Of a stretch of DNA of 64,000 bases, positions 32,411 to 41,944 are shown piece after piece. This DNA comes from Bombyx mori (taxonomy: Eukaryota > Arthropoda > Insecta > Lepidoptera > Bombycidae), in NCBI RefSeq assembly GCF_030269925.1, contig NC_085131.1, positions 12,261,501 through 12,325,500 on the forward strand, written 5' to 3'. A model generated the notes under the pieces. The model searched no databases, had not been told where the DNA came from, and was given only the letters and a program-made list of their open reading frames with translations. The stretch's first letter is position 1. Each line of letters begins with the position of its first letter. The translations under genes and the position numbers were made by a program.

Positions 32411-32414
32411 TTTA

Positions 32415-32590
32415 TTGTTACTATATCGATCGATTTACATGAACTCGTCATGGCCCGCTTGGGTTTGATGACCGAAGACATCACAACATCAGTATTGAAC
32501 ATTGTCTCATGAGGTCAAGTCTCAACGCGTCAAGCCTCTTACCTTAATCCACAATGATTTCATTTATTTGAAGAGTTGTAGGTTGTATTG
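32415..32590. other. Unassigned sequence between repeat fragments
   Basis: No coding or repeat feature recognised. Confidence 0.3.
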
Positions 32591-32594
32591 TTGC

Positions 32595-32690
32595 TCACGA
32601 ACCTATTAGTTTTAAGTGGTTGATACCACCAACCTAAATGATGTGAATGACCTTAAGATATGAGATTGAAGTCTAGAAAATTATACTATA
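32595..32690 (-). mobile_element. Bm1 SINE fragment, diverged
   Basis: Weak but ordered matches: tttaagtggttgatacc, gaccttaagatatgag, in minus orientation. Confidence 0.45.
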
Positions 32691-32714
32691 GAAGGATACT
32701 ATGTAGTAGTAGAT

Positions 32715-32909
32715 ATTGTGGTAGGGAATCTTGTAAGCCTGCACGGGTAGGTACCACCACTTCGCCTGTATTTGAAGCAGTAACGGGTTTCGAGTTTGAA
32801 GAGTGGAGCAGCCGTTTTACTGTAAAAACTGAGACTTTAGAACTGATTTCTCAAAGACTCCGATATCTATTTAACGCCAAATGGGCAGTGCGATCGTCCA
32901 CCCATCTAA
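32715..32909 (+). mobile_element. Bm1 SINE, diverged headless copy with a LINE in its tail
   Basis: Starts near tgtggtagggaatcttgt, continues gcacgggtaggtaccacc and ends cgtccacccatctaa. The rest of its tail, gcaattaaaaaaa, is found after the LINE at 35259, showing that the LINE inserted in this SINE tail. Confidence 0.8.
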
Positions 32910-35177
32910 TTGTGCCTTATTCGTGCTGCCGTACCACTCTCTCGTCCTGATCGTCGAACGACGACCGGGTATCGAAGAGTTTGGCGGTATATGTCAGCAG
33001 ATTGGGATGGATTGCGTGAATTTTACGCATCCTACCCATGGGGGCGGTTCTGCTTTTCCTCTGCTGATCCTGACGTCTGTGCGGACCGTATTAAAGACGT
33101 GGTGCTCCAGGGGATGGAATTGTTTATTCCCTCCTCTGAAGTGCCCGTTGGGGGTCGCAGCAGACCCTGGTATAACAATGCCAGCAGGGATGCTGCACGC
33201 CTCAAGCGGTCCGCATACGTGGCATGGGATAATGCCAGGAGACGTCGGGATCCTAACATCTCAGGGGAAAGGCGGAAATATAACGCCGCTTCCAGGTCCT
33301 ACAAGAAGGTAATTGCCAAGGCGAAGTCGGAGCACGTTGCTAGAGTTGGCGAGCGATTGAAGAGCTATCCCTCCGGGAGCCGTGCTTTTTGGTCGCTCGC
33401 CAAAGCTGCAGAAGGAAACTTTTGCAGGTCTAGTCTCCCACCACTGCGCAAGTCCGATGACAATCTGGCCCACAGCGCGAAAGAGAAGGCTGACCTTCTG
33501 GTCAAACTCTTCGCCTCGAACTCGACTGTGGACGACGGGGGTGCCACACCACCGAACATCCCCCGGTGTGATAGCTCCCTGCCGGATATCTGCTTCACAC
33601 AGTGTGCAGTCAGGCGGGAGCTCCGACTCCTGGACGTCCATAAGTCGAGTGGGCCAGACGGCATCCCCGCAGTGGTTTTGAAAACGTGCGCCCCTGAGCT
33701 GACACCTGCGCTAACGCGTTTGTATCGCCTCTCTTATTGCACTAACAGGGTTCCGTCTTCATGGAAGACCGCCCACGTCCACCCTATCCCCAAGAAGGGT
33801 GACCGGTCGGACCCATCGAGCTACAGGCCTATCGCGATAACTTCCTTGCTTTCCAAGGTGATGGAGCGAATTATAAATACACAACTCCTGAAGTATCTTG
33901 AAGATCGCCAGCTGATCAGTGACCGACAGTACGGTTTCCGTCACGGTCGCTCAGCTGGCGATCTTCTTGTATACCTTACTCACAGGTGGGCTGAAGCCTT
34001 GGAGAGCAAGGGCGAGGCTCTTGCTGTGAGCCTTGATATCGCGAAGGCCTTCGACAGGGTCTGGCATAGGGCACTTCTATCGAAGTTACCATCTTACGGA
34101 ATCCCCGAGGGTCTCTGCAAGTGGATCGCTAGCTTTTTGGATGGGCGGAGCATCACGGTCGTTGTAGACGGTGACTGTTCTGATACCATGACCATCAACG
34201 CTGGCGTTCCACAAGGTTCGGTGCTCTCCCCCACGCTTTTCATCCTGTATATCAATGACATGCTGTCTATTGATGGCATGCATTGCTATGCGGATGACAG
34301 CACGGGGGATGCGCGATATATCGGCCATCAGAGTCTCTCTCGGAGCGTGGTGCAAGAGAGACGATCAAAACTTGTGTCTGAAGTGGAGAACTCTCTGGGG
34401 CGAGTCTCCGAATGGGGTGAATTGAACTTGGTTCAATTCAACCCGATAAAGACACAAGTTTGCGCGTTCACTGCGAAGAAGGACCCCTTTGTCATGGCGC
34501 CGCAATTCCAAGGAGTATCCCTGCAACCTTCCGAGAGTATCGGGATACTTGGGGTCGACGTTTCGAGCGATGTCCAGTTTCGGAGTCATTTGGAAGGCAA
34601 AGCCAAGTTGGCGTCCAAAATGCTGGGAGTCCTCAACAGAGCGAAGCGGTACTTCACGCCTGGACAAAGACTTTTGCTTTATAAAGCACAAGTCCGGCCT
34701 CGCATGGAGTACTGCTCCCATCTCTGGGCCGGGGCTCCCAAATACCAGCTTCTTCCATTTGACTCCATACAGAGGAGGGCCGTTCGGATTGTCGATAATC
34801 CCATTCTCTCGGATCGTTTGGAGCCTCTGGGTCTGCGGAGGGACTTCGGTTCCCTCTGTATTTTATACCGTATGTTCCATGGGGAGTGCTCTGAGGAATT
34901 GTTCGAGATGATACCAGCATCTCGTTTTTACCATCGCACCGCCCGCCACCGGAGTAGAGTTCATCCATACTACCTGGAGCCACTGCGGTCATCCACAGTG
35001 CGTTTCCAGAGATCTTTTTTGCCACGTACCATCCGGCTATGGAATGAGCTCCCCTCCTCGGTGTTTCCCGAGCGCTATGACATGTCCTTCTTCAAACGAG
35101 GCTTGTGGAGAGTATTAAGCGGTAGGCAGCGGCTTGGCTCTGCCCCTGGCATTGCTGAAGTCCATGGGCGACGGTAA
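32910..35177 (+). CDS. CR1/jockey-like reverse transcriptase, 5'-truncated ORF
   Basis: The frame is open for 755 codons from the truncation point to the natural stop. The first 70 residues are the linker after a missing endonuclease domain (SADWDGLREFYASYPW). Reverse transcriptase motifs follow: HKSSGPDGIPAVVLK (residues 248-262), PIPKKGD....YRPIAITS, RQYGFRHGRSAGD, SLDIAKAFDRVWH, AGVPQGSVLSPTLFILYIND and the catalytic YADD in HCYADDSTGD. The C terminus (YHRTARHRSRVHPYYLEPL) is typical of the family. Without the endonuclease and ORF1 it should not move autonomously. The start codon at 32910 is likely a chance start at the insertion boundary. The absence of stops suggests recent insertion. 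Confidence 0.9.
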   Translation: MCLIRAAVPLSRPDRRTTTGYRRVWRYMSADWDGLREFYASYPWGRFCFSSADPDVCADRIKDVVLQGMELFIPSSEVPVGGRSRPWYNNASRDAARLKRSAYVAWDNARRRRDPNISGERRKYNAASRSYKKVIAKAKSEHVARVGERLKSYPSGSRAFWSLAKAAEGNFCRSSLPPLRKSDDNLAHSAKEKADLLVKLFASNSTVDDGGATPPNIPRCDSSLPDICFTQCAVRRELRLLDVHKSSGPDGIPAVVLKTCAPELTPALTRLYRLSYCTNRVPSSWKTAHVHPIPKKGDRSDPSSYRPIAITSLLSKVMERIINTQLLKYLEDRQLISDRQYGFRHGRSAGDLLVYLTHRWAEALESKGEALAVSLDIAKAFDRVWHRALLSKLPSYGIPEGLCKWIASFLDGRSITVVVDGDCSDTMTINAGVPQGSVLSPTLFILYINDMLSIDGMHCYADDSTGDARYIGHQSLSRSVVQERRSKLVSEVENSLGRVSEWGELNLVQFNPIKTQVCAFTAKKDPFVMAPQFQGVSLQPSESIGILGVDVSSDVQFRSHLEGKAKLASKMLGVLNRAKRYFTPGQRLLLYKAQVRPRMEYCSHLWAGAPKYQLLPFDSIQRRAVRIVDNPILSDRLEPLGLRRDFGSLCILYRMFHGECSEELFEMIPASRFYHRTARHRSRVHPYYLEPLRSSTVRFQRSFLPRTIRLWNELPSSVFPERYDMSFFKRGLWRVLSGRQRLGSAPGIAEVHGRR

Positions 35178-35225
35178 CCACTCACCATCAGGTGGGCCGT
35201 ATGCCCGTCTGCCTACAAAGGCAAT

Positions 35226-35252
<27 letters not shown>
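32910..35252 (+). mobile_element. CR1/jockey-like LINE, 5'-truncated, inserted in a Bm1 tail
   Basis: A 2.3-kb element with an A tail of about 27 bases, flanked by ATCTAA (32904-32909 and 35253-35258). The 3' UTR has the ccactcaccatcaggtggg block and a gcaataaa signal. Five further 3' fragments of the same family lie in the window. Confidence 0.9.
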
Positions 35253-35256
<4 letters not shown>

Positions 35257-36240
35257 AAGCAATTAAAAAAATCACTTAAGTGGTATGTTGATTCCACTAC
35301 CATTGTTTTGCTACTTGTCTCCATATCTAGTTTGATAACGAAAAACTTCCAATGGGAGGATAGATACATACTACAATATTCTACTACTAATTTTCAGACA
35401 TGAATTCGAAGTTCAAATTATATACAGACTGTCTCGTCGTGCTCACTCGAAAGCTTACCCTAGAAATAGGTAAGCTCACAATGCGTCCTAGAATCAGTTC
35501 GTGTCAGTATGTATACAGGCAAAGACAAAACAGTTAAGCATCATATTCTCCTCTATTTATCCATACTGTTTTCCTGTTGAGTTAGAAATCGACAAGCTTT
35601 AGCATTAACAAAATGTATTTTTTGGTAACAGTTTTCTTCTCGACTGTACCAGAAAAAGAAACCTTAAAAATTAAAACATACAATTAATCTAAATCTTGAG
35701 TCAGTCAGTGCTTATGATTGAATGTCGATCACTAGGCCTGCTCTAGTTAAATCAAAACCTTACCAACCTTACTTATATTCAATAATCTGCTAAAGGTAAA
35801 AGACGAAGTGGTGAAGCACTATAGATTTCCCTATCACTTTGTTCCGTTATATTTCTCAATGAACGGTAAATATCGATACATTGAAGTGCACGTTTGTAAA
35901 CCGAGGCACTGTTGGTTTTGCAATTGAAATCGTGTCTCAAACCGGCTCTCGTCGGGAAATGCTATTAATTTCCGAACGTCCACGTCGTCTGTACCAGTGT
36001 GTCCTACTAACTCACAGTGAAATAATCTTGTTATATCCATCGTACGGTGCAAGTTAAATAATGTTATTCGGCTTTCTGGGTGACACACGAAGATCTTGAA
36101 GTTTTGTACTCATGAAAGCCGTCACTTAAATTTTCTTTGTATCACACTTTTACTAGCCTCGGTGTTTAATCAAGTCAGCCTATCTGAAATTGCAGCCCAT
36201 CAACACGACAGCTTAAATGTAGCATTTCAGGTCGTATTTT
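35253..36240. other. Displaced Bm1 tail followed by unassigned sequence
   Basis: 35253-35270 is the SINE tail displaced by the LINE. A minus-strand ORF at 35834-36088 (84 codons, with DDVDVRKLIAFPDESRFETR) looks moderately protein-like, but I do not recognise it and see no splice support. Confidence 0.35.
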
Positions 36241-36244
36241 CGGG

Positions 36245-36455
36245 CTTAAATTAACCCACAGACAGAGCCCAATGAGTTTTTCGCTGGATCTTCTCAGTGG
36301 GTCGCGTTTCCGATCCGGTGGTAGATCCTGCGAAGCACTGCTCTTGCTAGAGTTAGTGTTAGCAGTGTCGTCAGGTTTGAGCCCCGTGAGCTTACCTACT
36401 TGTTAAGGCTACGCTGAAATGCTCTCTCAAGACAATCAGCTTGGGTAGGAAAAAA
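36245..36455 (+). mobile_element. Family-B interspersed repeat
   Basis: Contains agagcccaatgagtttttcg, ggatcttctcagtgggtcgc, cggtggtagatcctgcgaag and ends gcttgggtaggaaaaaaa. Confidence 0.8.
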
Positions 36456-36459
36456 ACTC

Positions 36460-37160
36460 GTCTCCATCAGATGGCAAAAAGACACATATTCCCAATCCGG
36501 CAACTGTTTAGTTCAAAATAAGAATTTTCCGATAACACCTTGCAGAGTAAAAGCTTTAAGAATAAAAAAAAACCCATATGAATATTCACTCGTGACATCC
36601 ATGTCGTATTGGATAAAAATGTCATCAGTCACATATCAACTCTGAAGTTTCCGGATCCGGTAATCTCGTTTTCGAATCCTTCGTAGTGTTGTGTTCGAAT
36701 AAATCCTGTTGTGAATTGATTCGCACTGGAGTGCAAAATCGCAGCGTACGTCATATATTCGGCAGCCACCCACGTTCCTTTTCGCATACAATGGGAAATG
36801 GATTACACTGTGGGATGGTATTTTTTTCCAAATTAGGTTTGTGTGTGTGTGGGCTTTGCTGTGCAGTTGGTATCGTAAAAGGTGAAAAATTCCCCAGAGA
36901 ATAGACAACAACATTTTCTGGGTGCTATACCGGCATACTACGATTACCAACCTAAATACGTTGATGGTAAAACATATTGTGTACCTCCGTGCGTAAGTAC
37001 CAGTCCCATCTACTTTTTGTTGCAAAGCAGTAATGTCTACAGGCCTAGTAATAAATGGTTTATAACAGGTACACTCATTTACGCAATAAAAAACCAGTCA
37101 CCACGTTTCACTCACAGTCAAGGAGTATGTATACAGATGAATAAGAAGTACATTCAAAAG
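36460..37160. other. Unassigned sequence
   Basis: Two overlapping ORFs on opposite strands (36636-37025 minus, 36882-37202 plus) have no domain; one runs into a Bm1. A short GT run lies at about 36838-36852. Confidence 0.35.
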
Positions 37161-37165
37161 AGCTT

Positions 37166-37394
37166 ACAGGTGGTAGAACCTCTTGTGAGTCCGCGCGGGT
37201 AGGTACCACCGCCCTGCCTATATCTGCCCTGAAGCAGTAATGCGTTTCGGCTTGAAGGGTGAGGCAACCCCTGTAACTATACTGAGACCTTAGTTCTTAT
37301 ATCTCAAGGTGGGTGGCGCATTTACGTTGTAGATGTCTATGGGCTCCAATAAACACTTAACACCACGTGGGCTGTGATCTCGTCCGCCCATTTA
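37166..37394 (+). mobile_element. Bm1 SINE, headless form, tail split by a LINE
   Basis: Begins acaggtggtagaacctcttg and ends ctcgtccgcccatttaa. The rest of the tail, gcaataaaaaaaaaaa, is at 37804-37820, after the inserted LINE fragment. Confidence 0.85.
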
Positions 37395-37803
37395 ATAATA
37401 ATAATAATGTTTTTATTGCAAGTAACCATGACTCATATAAATTGTTAATAAGACTTAGACCTATGTTAGTGGTTATATTTACATCACAATGAATTACTGT
37501 CGTAACATCCCATGGGAGATGGCACCACAGCGACCCATGTATACACAGTCCAGCCTGCTTGCGATCATGCTCAGGATACTGTTGGAACTGACCCCCACTC
37601 TGCTTACCAGAGATGCACACCTCTTACGCATGGTAGCGTAAAAACAATCTATGTGCGCGTCTGCAAACATCCCTGATGCGCTACAAAAGCGGGGCAGCAC
37701 CACCAGCACCCTAAACGCGTTATTATATTGAACACGGAGAGCGTTGTACGATCTTTGAGTATACCCAGCCCGCAAGCTGCACGTGTAAAAGTTAGTACAG
37801 TAG
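37395..37803 (-). mobile_element. LINE 3' fragment with TAA tail, inserted in a Bm1 tail
   Basis: On the minus strand it encodes the C-terminal end of a LINE protein (RVQYNNAFRVL, LPRFCSASGMFADAHIDCFY, MRKRCASLV, SNSIL) to a stop near 37494. Its 3' UTR then ends in aataaaaac and ATT repeats. The same 3' end lies at 838-975. Truncated and not functional; clade unresolved. Confidence 0.75.
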
Positions 37804-37824
37804 CAATAAAAAAAAAAAAAATAA

Positions 37825-38515
37825 GATTATTACTTAAGCAGCTGACGATGATAATAAAGCATCCGTGCGAACATACGCCAACGACAAAGTTCACGAAATT
37901 TGTCTATTCAGTTCCGAGCAGCACACACACATGGAAATCGAGTTAGACCCACTAATTTGGCTTTGATGTTTAAACATGGTCTGTGTTGATGTTATTTTGA
38001 ATTAAGCAAGGAGCATTCAATGGCAGCTACAAATTATTCACTCCAGTCAAAACGCGGAAGCCGGTTTCAGATTATATAAGATTTTGAAACCAGCTTTTAA
38101 ATTCGCTACGAGCTTGTTGGTTTGTTTCGTAAAATTTGAATTTTATTTTTTGGGTCGCTATGAAGATGATCAGATGAAGTAATTTTAATGTTTGAAATTT
38201 GGAAGGACTTTTTCATTTCATGAGTTTAAATATTTTTTCAATACTACAATCTTTATCACTGTTAGTGTCATAAGCAATAGCTTCGTCATATTTCTCTACA
38301 GAAAACAACATTTCTGTGTATTCCATATGCTGAATGGATTAATAAATATTTTAATTAATCTCAGTAAAGTCGTTTATTGATAGTTAAAAATATATACATT
38401 GAAATAAAGTTATTATCTTTGCTAATAGCTTGCTGATGTTGGTTTAGATTTTAGAAGTTACCACGACTCACCTAAGCGACGCTGTACATCTTAAAACACA
38501 AGACATTCATAAGTC
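37825..38515. other. Unassigned AT-rich sequence
   Basis: No gene or repeat family recognised. Confidence 0.35.
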
Positions 38516-38529
38516 ACACTTACAAATTT

Positions 38530-38690
38530 ATAATCAAATCAAATCAAATCAAATAAAAAAAAATTTATTCAACATAAATGAAAGTACATACTTGTGAACG
38601 TCAAAAGAACTACCGCCAATTCACAAGAACTAGCCTACGTCCTGAGAAAAATTGGCAAGAAACTCAGCGGGCATGTCTTTTTTTTTAAAT
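38530..38690 (-). mobile_element. LINE 3' end with TTTGA-repeat tail
   Basis: On the minus strand: gacatgcccgctgagtttc, a gtacttt...gttgaataaa signal, and then tandem TTTGA units (plus-strand atcaaatcaaatcaaatc, 38533-38556). The layout is that of a LINE 3' UTR ending in a short tandem repeat. Parent unknown. Confidence 0.6.
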
Positions 38691-38699
38691 AAGAAATTA

Positions 38700-39868
38700 T
38701 TATTTATTTATTTTTTAATATTAGATTATTATTTTTTTACATCGGTTACTTACTGTTCAAAAAGGGTCGCTTCGCTAAGAATATTGAAGGCTACTTTAGT
38801 TAGCACACATACGCGAGCGAGCTTGTGCCATACCTTACGAAGATAACGTTCAATTTGTCACAGCCAACCACATTGGTCAATATGGCCTTATTATAATTTT
38901 CTGGTATAATATATTATGGTATATATAGTTTGGACTTTGTTTGGTTGTGTGTGGATAAGTGAGCTACATCAAGTGAGTTTTGAAAATTAGCAAATAAAAA
39001 ATAATAGTTGCATTTCTCTGAAGGTATAAAAGTTCTCAACTCTCTACAGATTGTCACAATATACAAATTGGAATACGTCACTGATTTGCTATAGTAATTG
39101 ATAGGAATGCTCTATTATTATTAGGTGTTAACACTTTCTTAGGTCACGTCGTTTCAATGCAACAACTCAAAATTAATTGTACGAATTTCTTAAAAAGTGC
39201 TTCGCCGATATCACGGTAATGGCGCTATAAACAAACATAATCCAACCTTTTTGTCGTTGAACCAAATTGCTCAAAAACGTTATACCACCGAAATGCAAGC
39301 TGGAACTGGGGAAAAGCTTAATAAAGTACCAATATCGCAAAAGAAAATTACTCTGGTCCCATTCAGTAACGTGTTCAGCACTTTTGAACTCAACGCTGAA
39401 GCGTTTAAGGTCGCTGTTCGTTTGATGCTAATTGAATTTTCATCACGATTCGGGTAACTGTAGTGGGACATCATTTGAATAATTAAAAAGCGGCTTTATC
39501 TATTTATTCAGTTTCTCGCAACGCTTCAGTTCGTGGGCTGCAATCGTGCCAATTTGCCACAGCGAAGGAGCATCCGAGTGTCCTCGTTGATACTCGATTT
39601 TTATTTTGTTTGTAAAATTGTACTAACAACGACCGAATACGCGTTTTTAATTCATAATGATCTGTAATGTATACGAGAATTTTTGGAGGTCATTAATATT
39701 GTATCTCTGGCATGCGGGTATGGAGATAACCTAAGATTTACACATTATTTTTATTTATAATTTACGTCAAATTAATTTTCAAATTTAATCCCATTATTAC
39801 TCCTTTCTTATTCTTCAACACTTTTTGTGTTAAAAAAGAAAGAAAGAATAAGAATTCTTATGTTGAAT
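38700..39868. other. Unassigned AT-rich sequence
   Basis: No supported gene. An 86-codon ORF at 39197-39457 has no recognisable domain. Confidence 0.35.
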
Positions 39869-39871
39869 TAT

Positions 39872-40205
39872 TACTGGTGGTGGGACATCTTTTGAGTCCG
39901 CACGGGTAGGTACCACCGCTCTGCCTATTTCTGCCGTCAAACAGTAATACGTTTTGTAAATTCCCTGGGAGAAGTGATGTGCTTCATTGAAATTCAATTT
40001 GAATGAATATAAACCTAGAAATTTATTAGCAACAAGACTGTACGGCATATTTCTATATCACAGGGATAAGTGTCTGCCAATTTCTGCCACGAAGAAATTT
40101 TGCGATTCGGATGCGGGCGGGACAGCCCTCTTATTATACGATCTAAGCAGTCGACTTTATAGTTCAAGATGGCAAATTTAATGATGTCCATGGGCTACTA
40201 CGTAT
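39872..40205 (+). mobile_element. Two Bm1 SINE pieces, the second very diverged
   Basis: 39872-39955 starts at the headless border (tactggtggtgggac) and ends near cagtaatacgtttt. After about 100 bp of other sequence, 40065-40205 shows weak ordered Bm1 matches (ccaatttctgccacgaag, gatgtccatgggct). Confidence 0.6.
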
Positions 40206-40209
40206 AAAA

Positions 40210-40800
40210 AATGTTCCGTAGAAAACACATATCCAATACCCTAGTAAGCCCTAAAGGGACAGTTTTCCATTTACGCAATCATACATTTGATGGGTGAAAG
40301 TTAAATATGCCAGGATAGGCAAAATGGAAAAGTGATCACATTCCATAGCGTCCAATAGTCACGAAACTGGTGAATATGAACTACTAAATTCAACTCGCCT
40401 ATCACATCCGAGTTCAAACAATAAATCTAACTGCAACTACGAAATTTAAATCACCGACCCGAGGCTGCAGCGTCTCTGCAAAGATAACTACGTACATAGA
40501 TCTTCCGTCTTGCTCGTGCATACCGTAAAACTACCAAGTGCGAATGGAACGGAATCCTAAACAAAGTCAAGAATGGCTTCGCACTAAGTCCGCACAAATT
40601 GTTTGCTCTACGTGCCCAAATAGAAGTGTTTGTTTGAACCAATATTTGCGAACGTGCATGCGTTTTATATTCTCGACCGGACTTCCTGATGGATTGAGTA
40701 AATGCCGATTCTCCTTGGCTAGTTTCCAATTAACCTGTTTTCCGGCAGGATTGATCATTTCATTTTGATAGTTCTTGCACTGGCAGCTGTTTAGTTGATT
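40210..40800. other. Unassigned sequence
   Basis: Overlapping ORFs on both strands at 40451-40872, none with family features or splice support. Confidence 0.35.
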
Positions 40801-40802
40801 AT

Positions 40803-41041
40803 TATTATTTTTTTGCTTAGATGGGTGGACGAGCCCACCTGGTGTTAAGTATTTACTGGAGCTCATAGACATCTACAACGTAAATGCGCCACCCACCTTG
40901 AGATATAAGTTCTAAGGTCTCAAGTATAGCTACAACGGCTGCCCCACACTTCAAACCGAAACGCATCACTGATTCACGGCAAAAATAAGCAGGGTGGTGG
41001 TACCTACCCGTGCGGACTCACAAGAGGTCCTACCACCAGTA
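40803..41041 (-). mobile_element. Bm1 SINE, headless form
   Basis: Runs from the T-rich end (ttttttgcttagatggg) through caaccgaaacgcatcact-like body to gaggtcctaccaccagta, the standard headless border. Part of the tail region is deleted (cgagcccacctggtg). Confidence 0.9.
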
Positions 41042-41044
41042 TTC

Positions 41045-41890
41045 AATGTAGATAATTATGAACGAGCTCACCTTTTATCGGAGACGATAGTAATAATAAT
41101 GCTTTTTGTGAAGATTAACAATTATAATTGTACTGTAAAATGATTATCCCATCTTGAAGGATGCAAATGCAAAACCCATAAGTACTGAGTCGTGGTAAAA
41201 TATTTATCATGACGGTATCTGGTTTCAATGTTGGTTTGGAATATGCCTTATCATCAGAAACGAAAAGAAAGGAAAATAATTTTATTTCTATTACACGATG
41301 CTACTCTGTTAATGTAAGCATAGTTCTTGATGCTTATTAAGTAGGTATATCCAGTACAAAAACTGGTACTTATCTGCAAGGTTCAATCTTGTGCCCACAA
41401 TTCATAGACATAGTCACTTGTTATAAGCACAAGGTTTGTATTAGATCAATATGTATCCAGTGATCACTATATTATTTTTTTACATTCAAAAAAATAATAA
41501 AGTACTCTTTATATTTAACAAATTTATTAATTATTAAATTGCTTAGCTTCAAAAGAAATGTTCCCAACAGTTCAAACAGAGAAAATCCATGAAATTTTTC
41601 ATTAAAATTCACGAAACAATATTGTTTTCATTAAAGCTTGTAATTTTTTTATTCAATCGTAAAATTTAATCTCAAAGAGCGGCGACGATTAAATTTCATG
41701 TTACGAAATTTAAAAAACAAAAAAAAAACGAAACAAAAATCCCCGAACACCTCAAATGCGAAATTTAATAAAATACACATCAAAGAGAACCATTTCCTTT
41801 TCCTGTATGTTTCCTCTACCAGCCCTCGAGCTGGGAAACTTAATTTTGGCCAACCTCACGTTTTATATGCTCCTCTAAATTAAATCTCGA
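41045..41890. other. Unassigned AT-rich sequence
   Basis: No gene or repeat recognised. Confidence 0.35.
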
Positions 41891-41904
41891 AAGATACATC
41901 GCCC

Positions 41905-41936
41905 GTGACGTCACACGCGCAATATTGTGACGTCAC
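41905..41936. promoter_or_regulatory. Pair of perfect CRE palindromes
   Basis: gtgacgtcac occurs at 41905-41914 and again at 41927-41936, 22 bp apart, followed by a GC-box-like tccgcccctc and, about 55 bp on, tttttatatc. TGACGTCA is the site of CREB/ATF bZIP proteins. Two perfect sites two helical turns apart in AT-rich DNA could be a promoter or enhancer; no transcript is assigned. Confidence 0.45.
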
Positions 41937-41944
41937 TCTCCGCC

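Noticed and set aside
34365..34721. Minus-strand ORFs within 33.0-35.0 kb
   Set aside because: Antisense shadows of the CR1/jockey-like reverse transcriptase, without independent features.
36838..36852. Short GT run as a possible regulatory repeat
   Set aside because: Too short to distinguish from chance in AT-rich sequence.
37494..37775. 93-residue minus-strand ORF as a host gene
   Set aside because: It is the C-terminal end of a LINE protein with a LINE 3' UTR and TAA tail, inserted in a Bm1.
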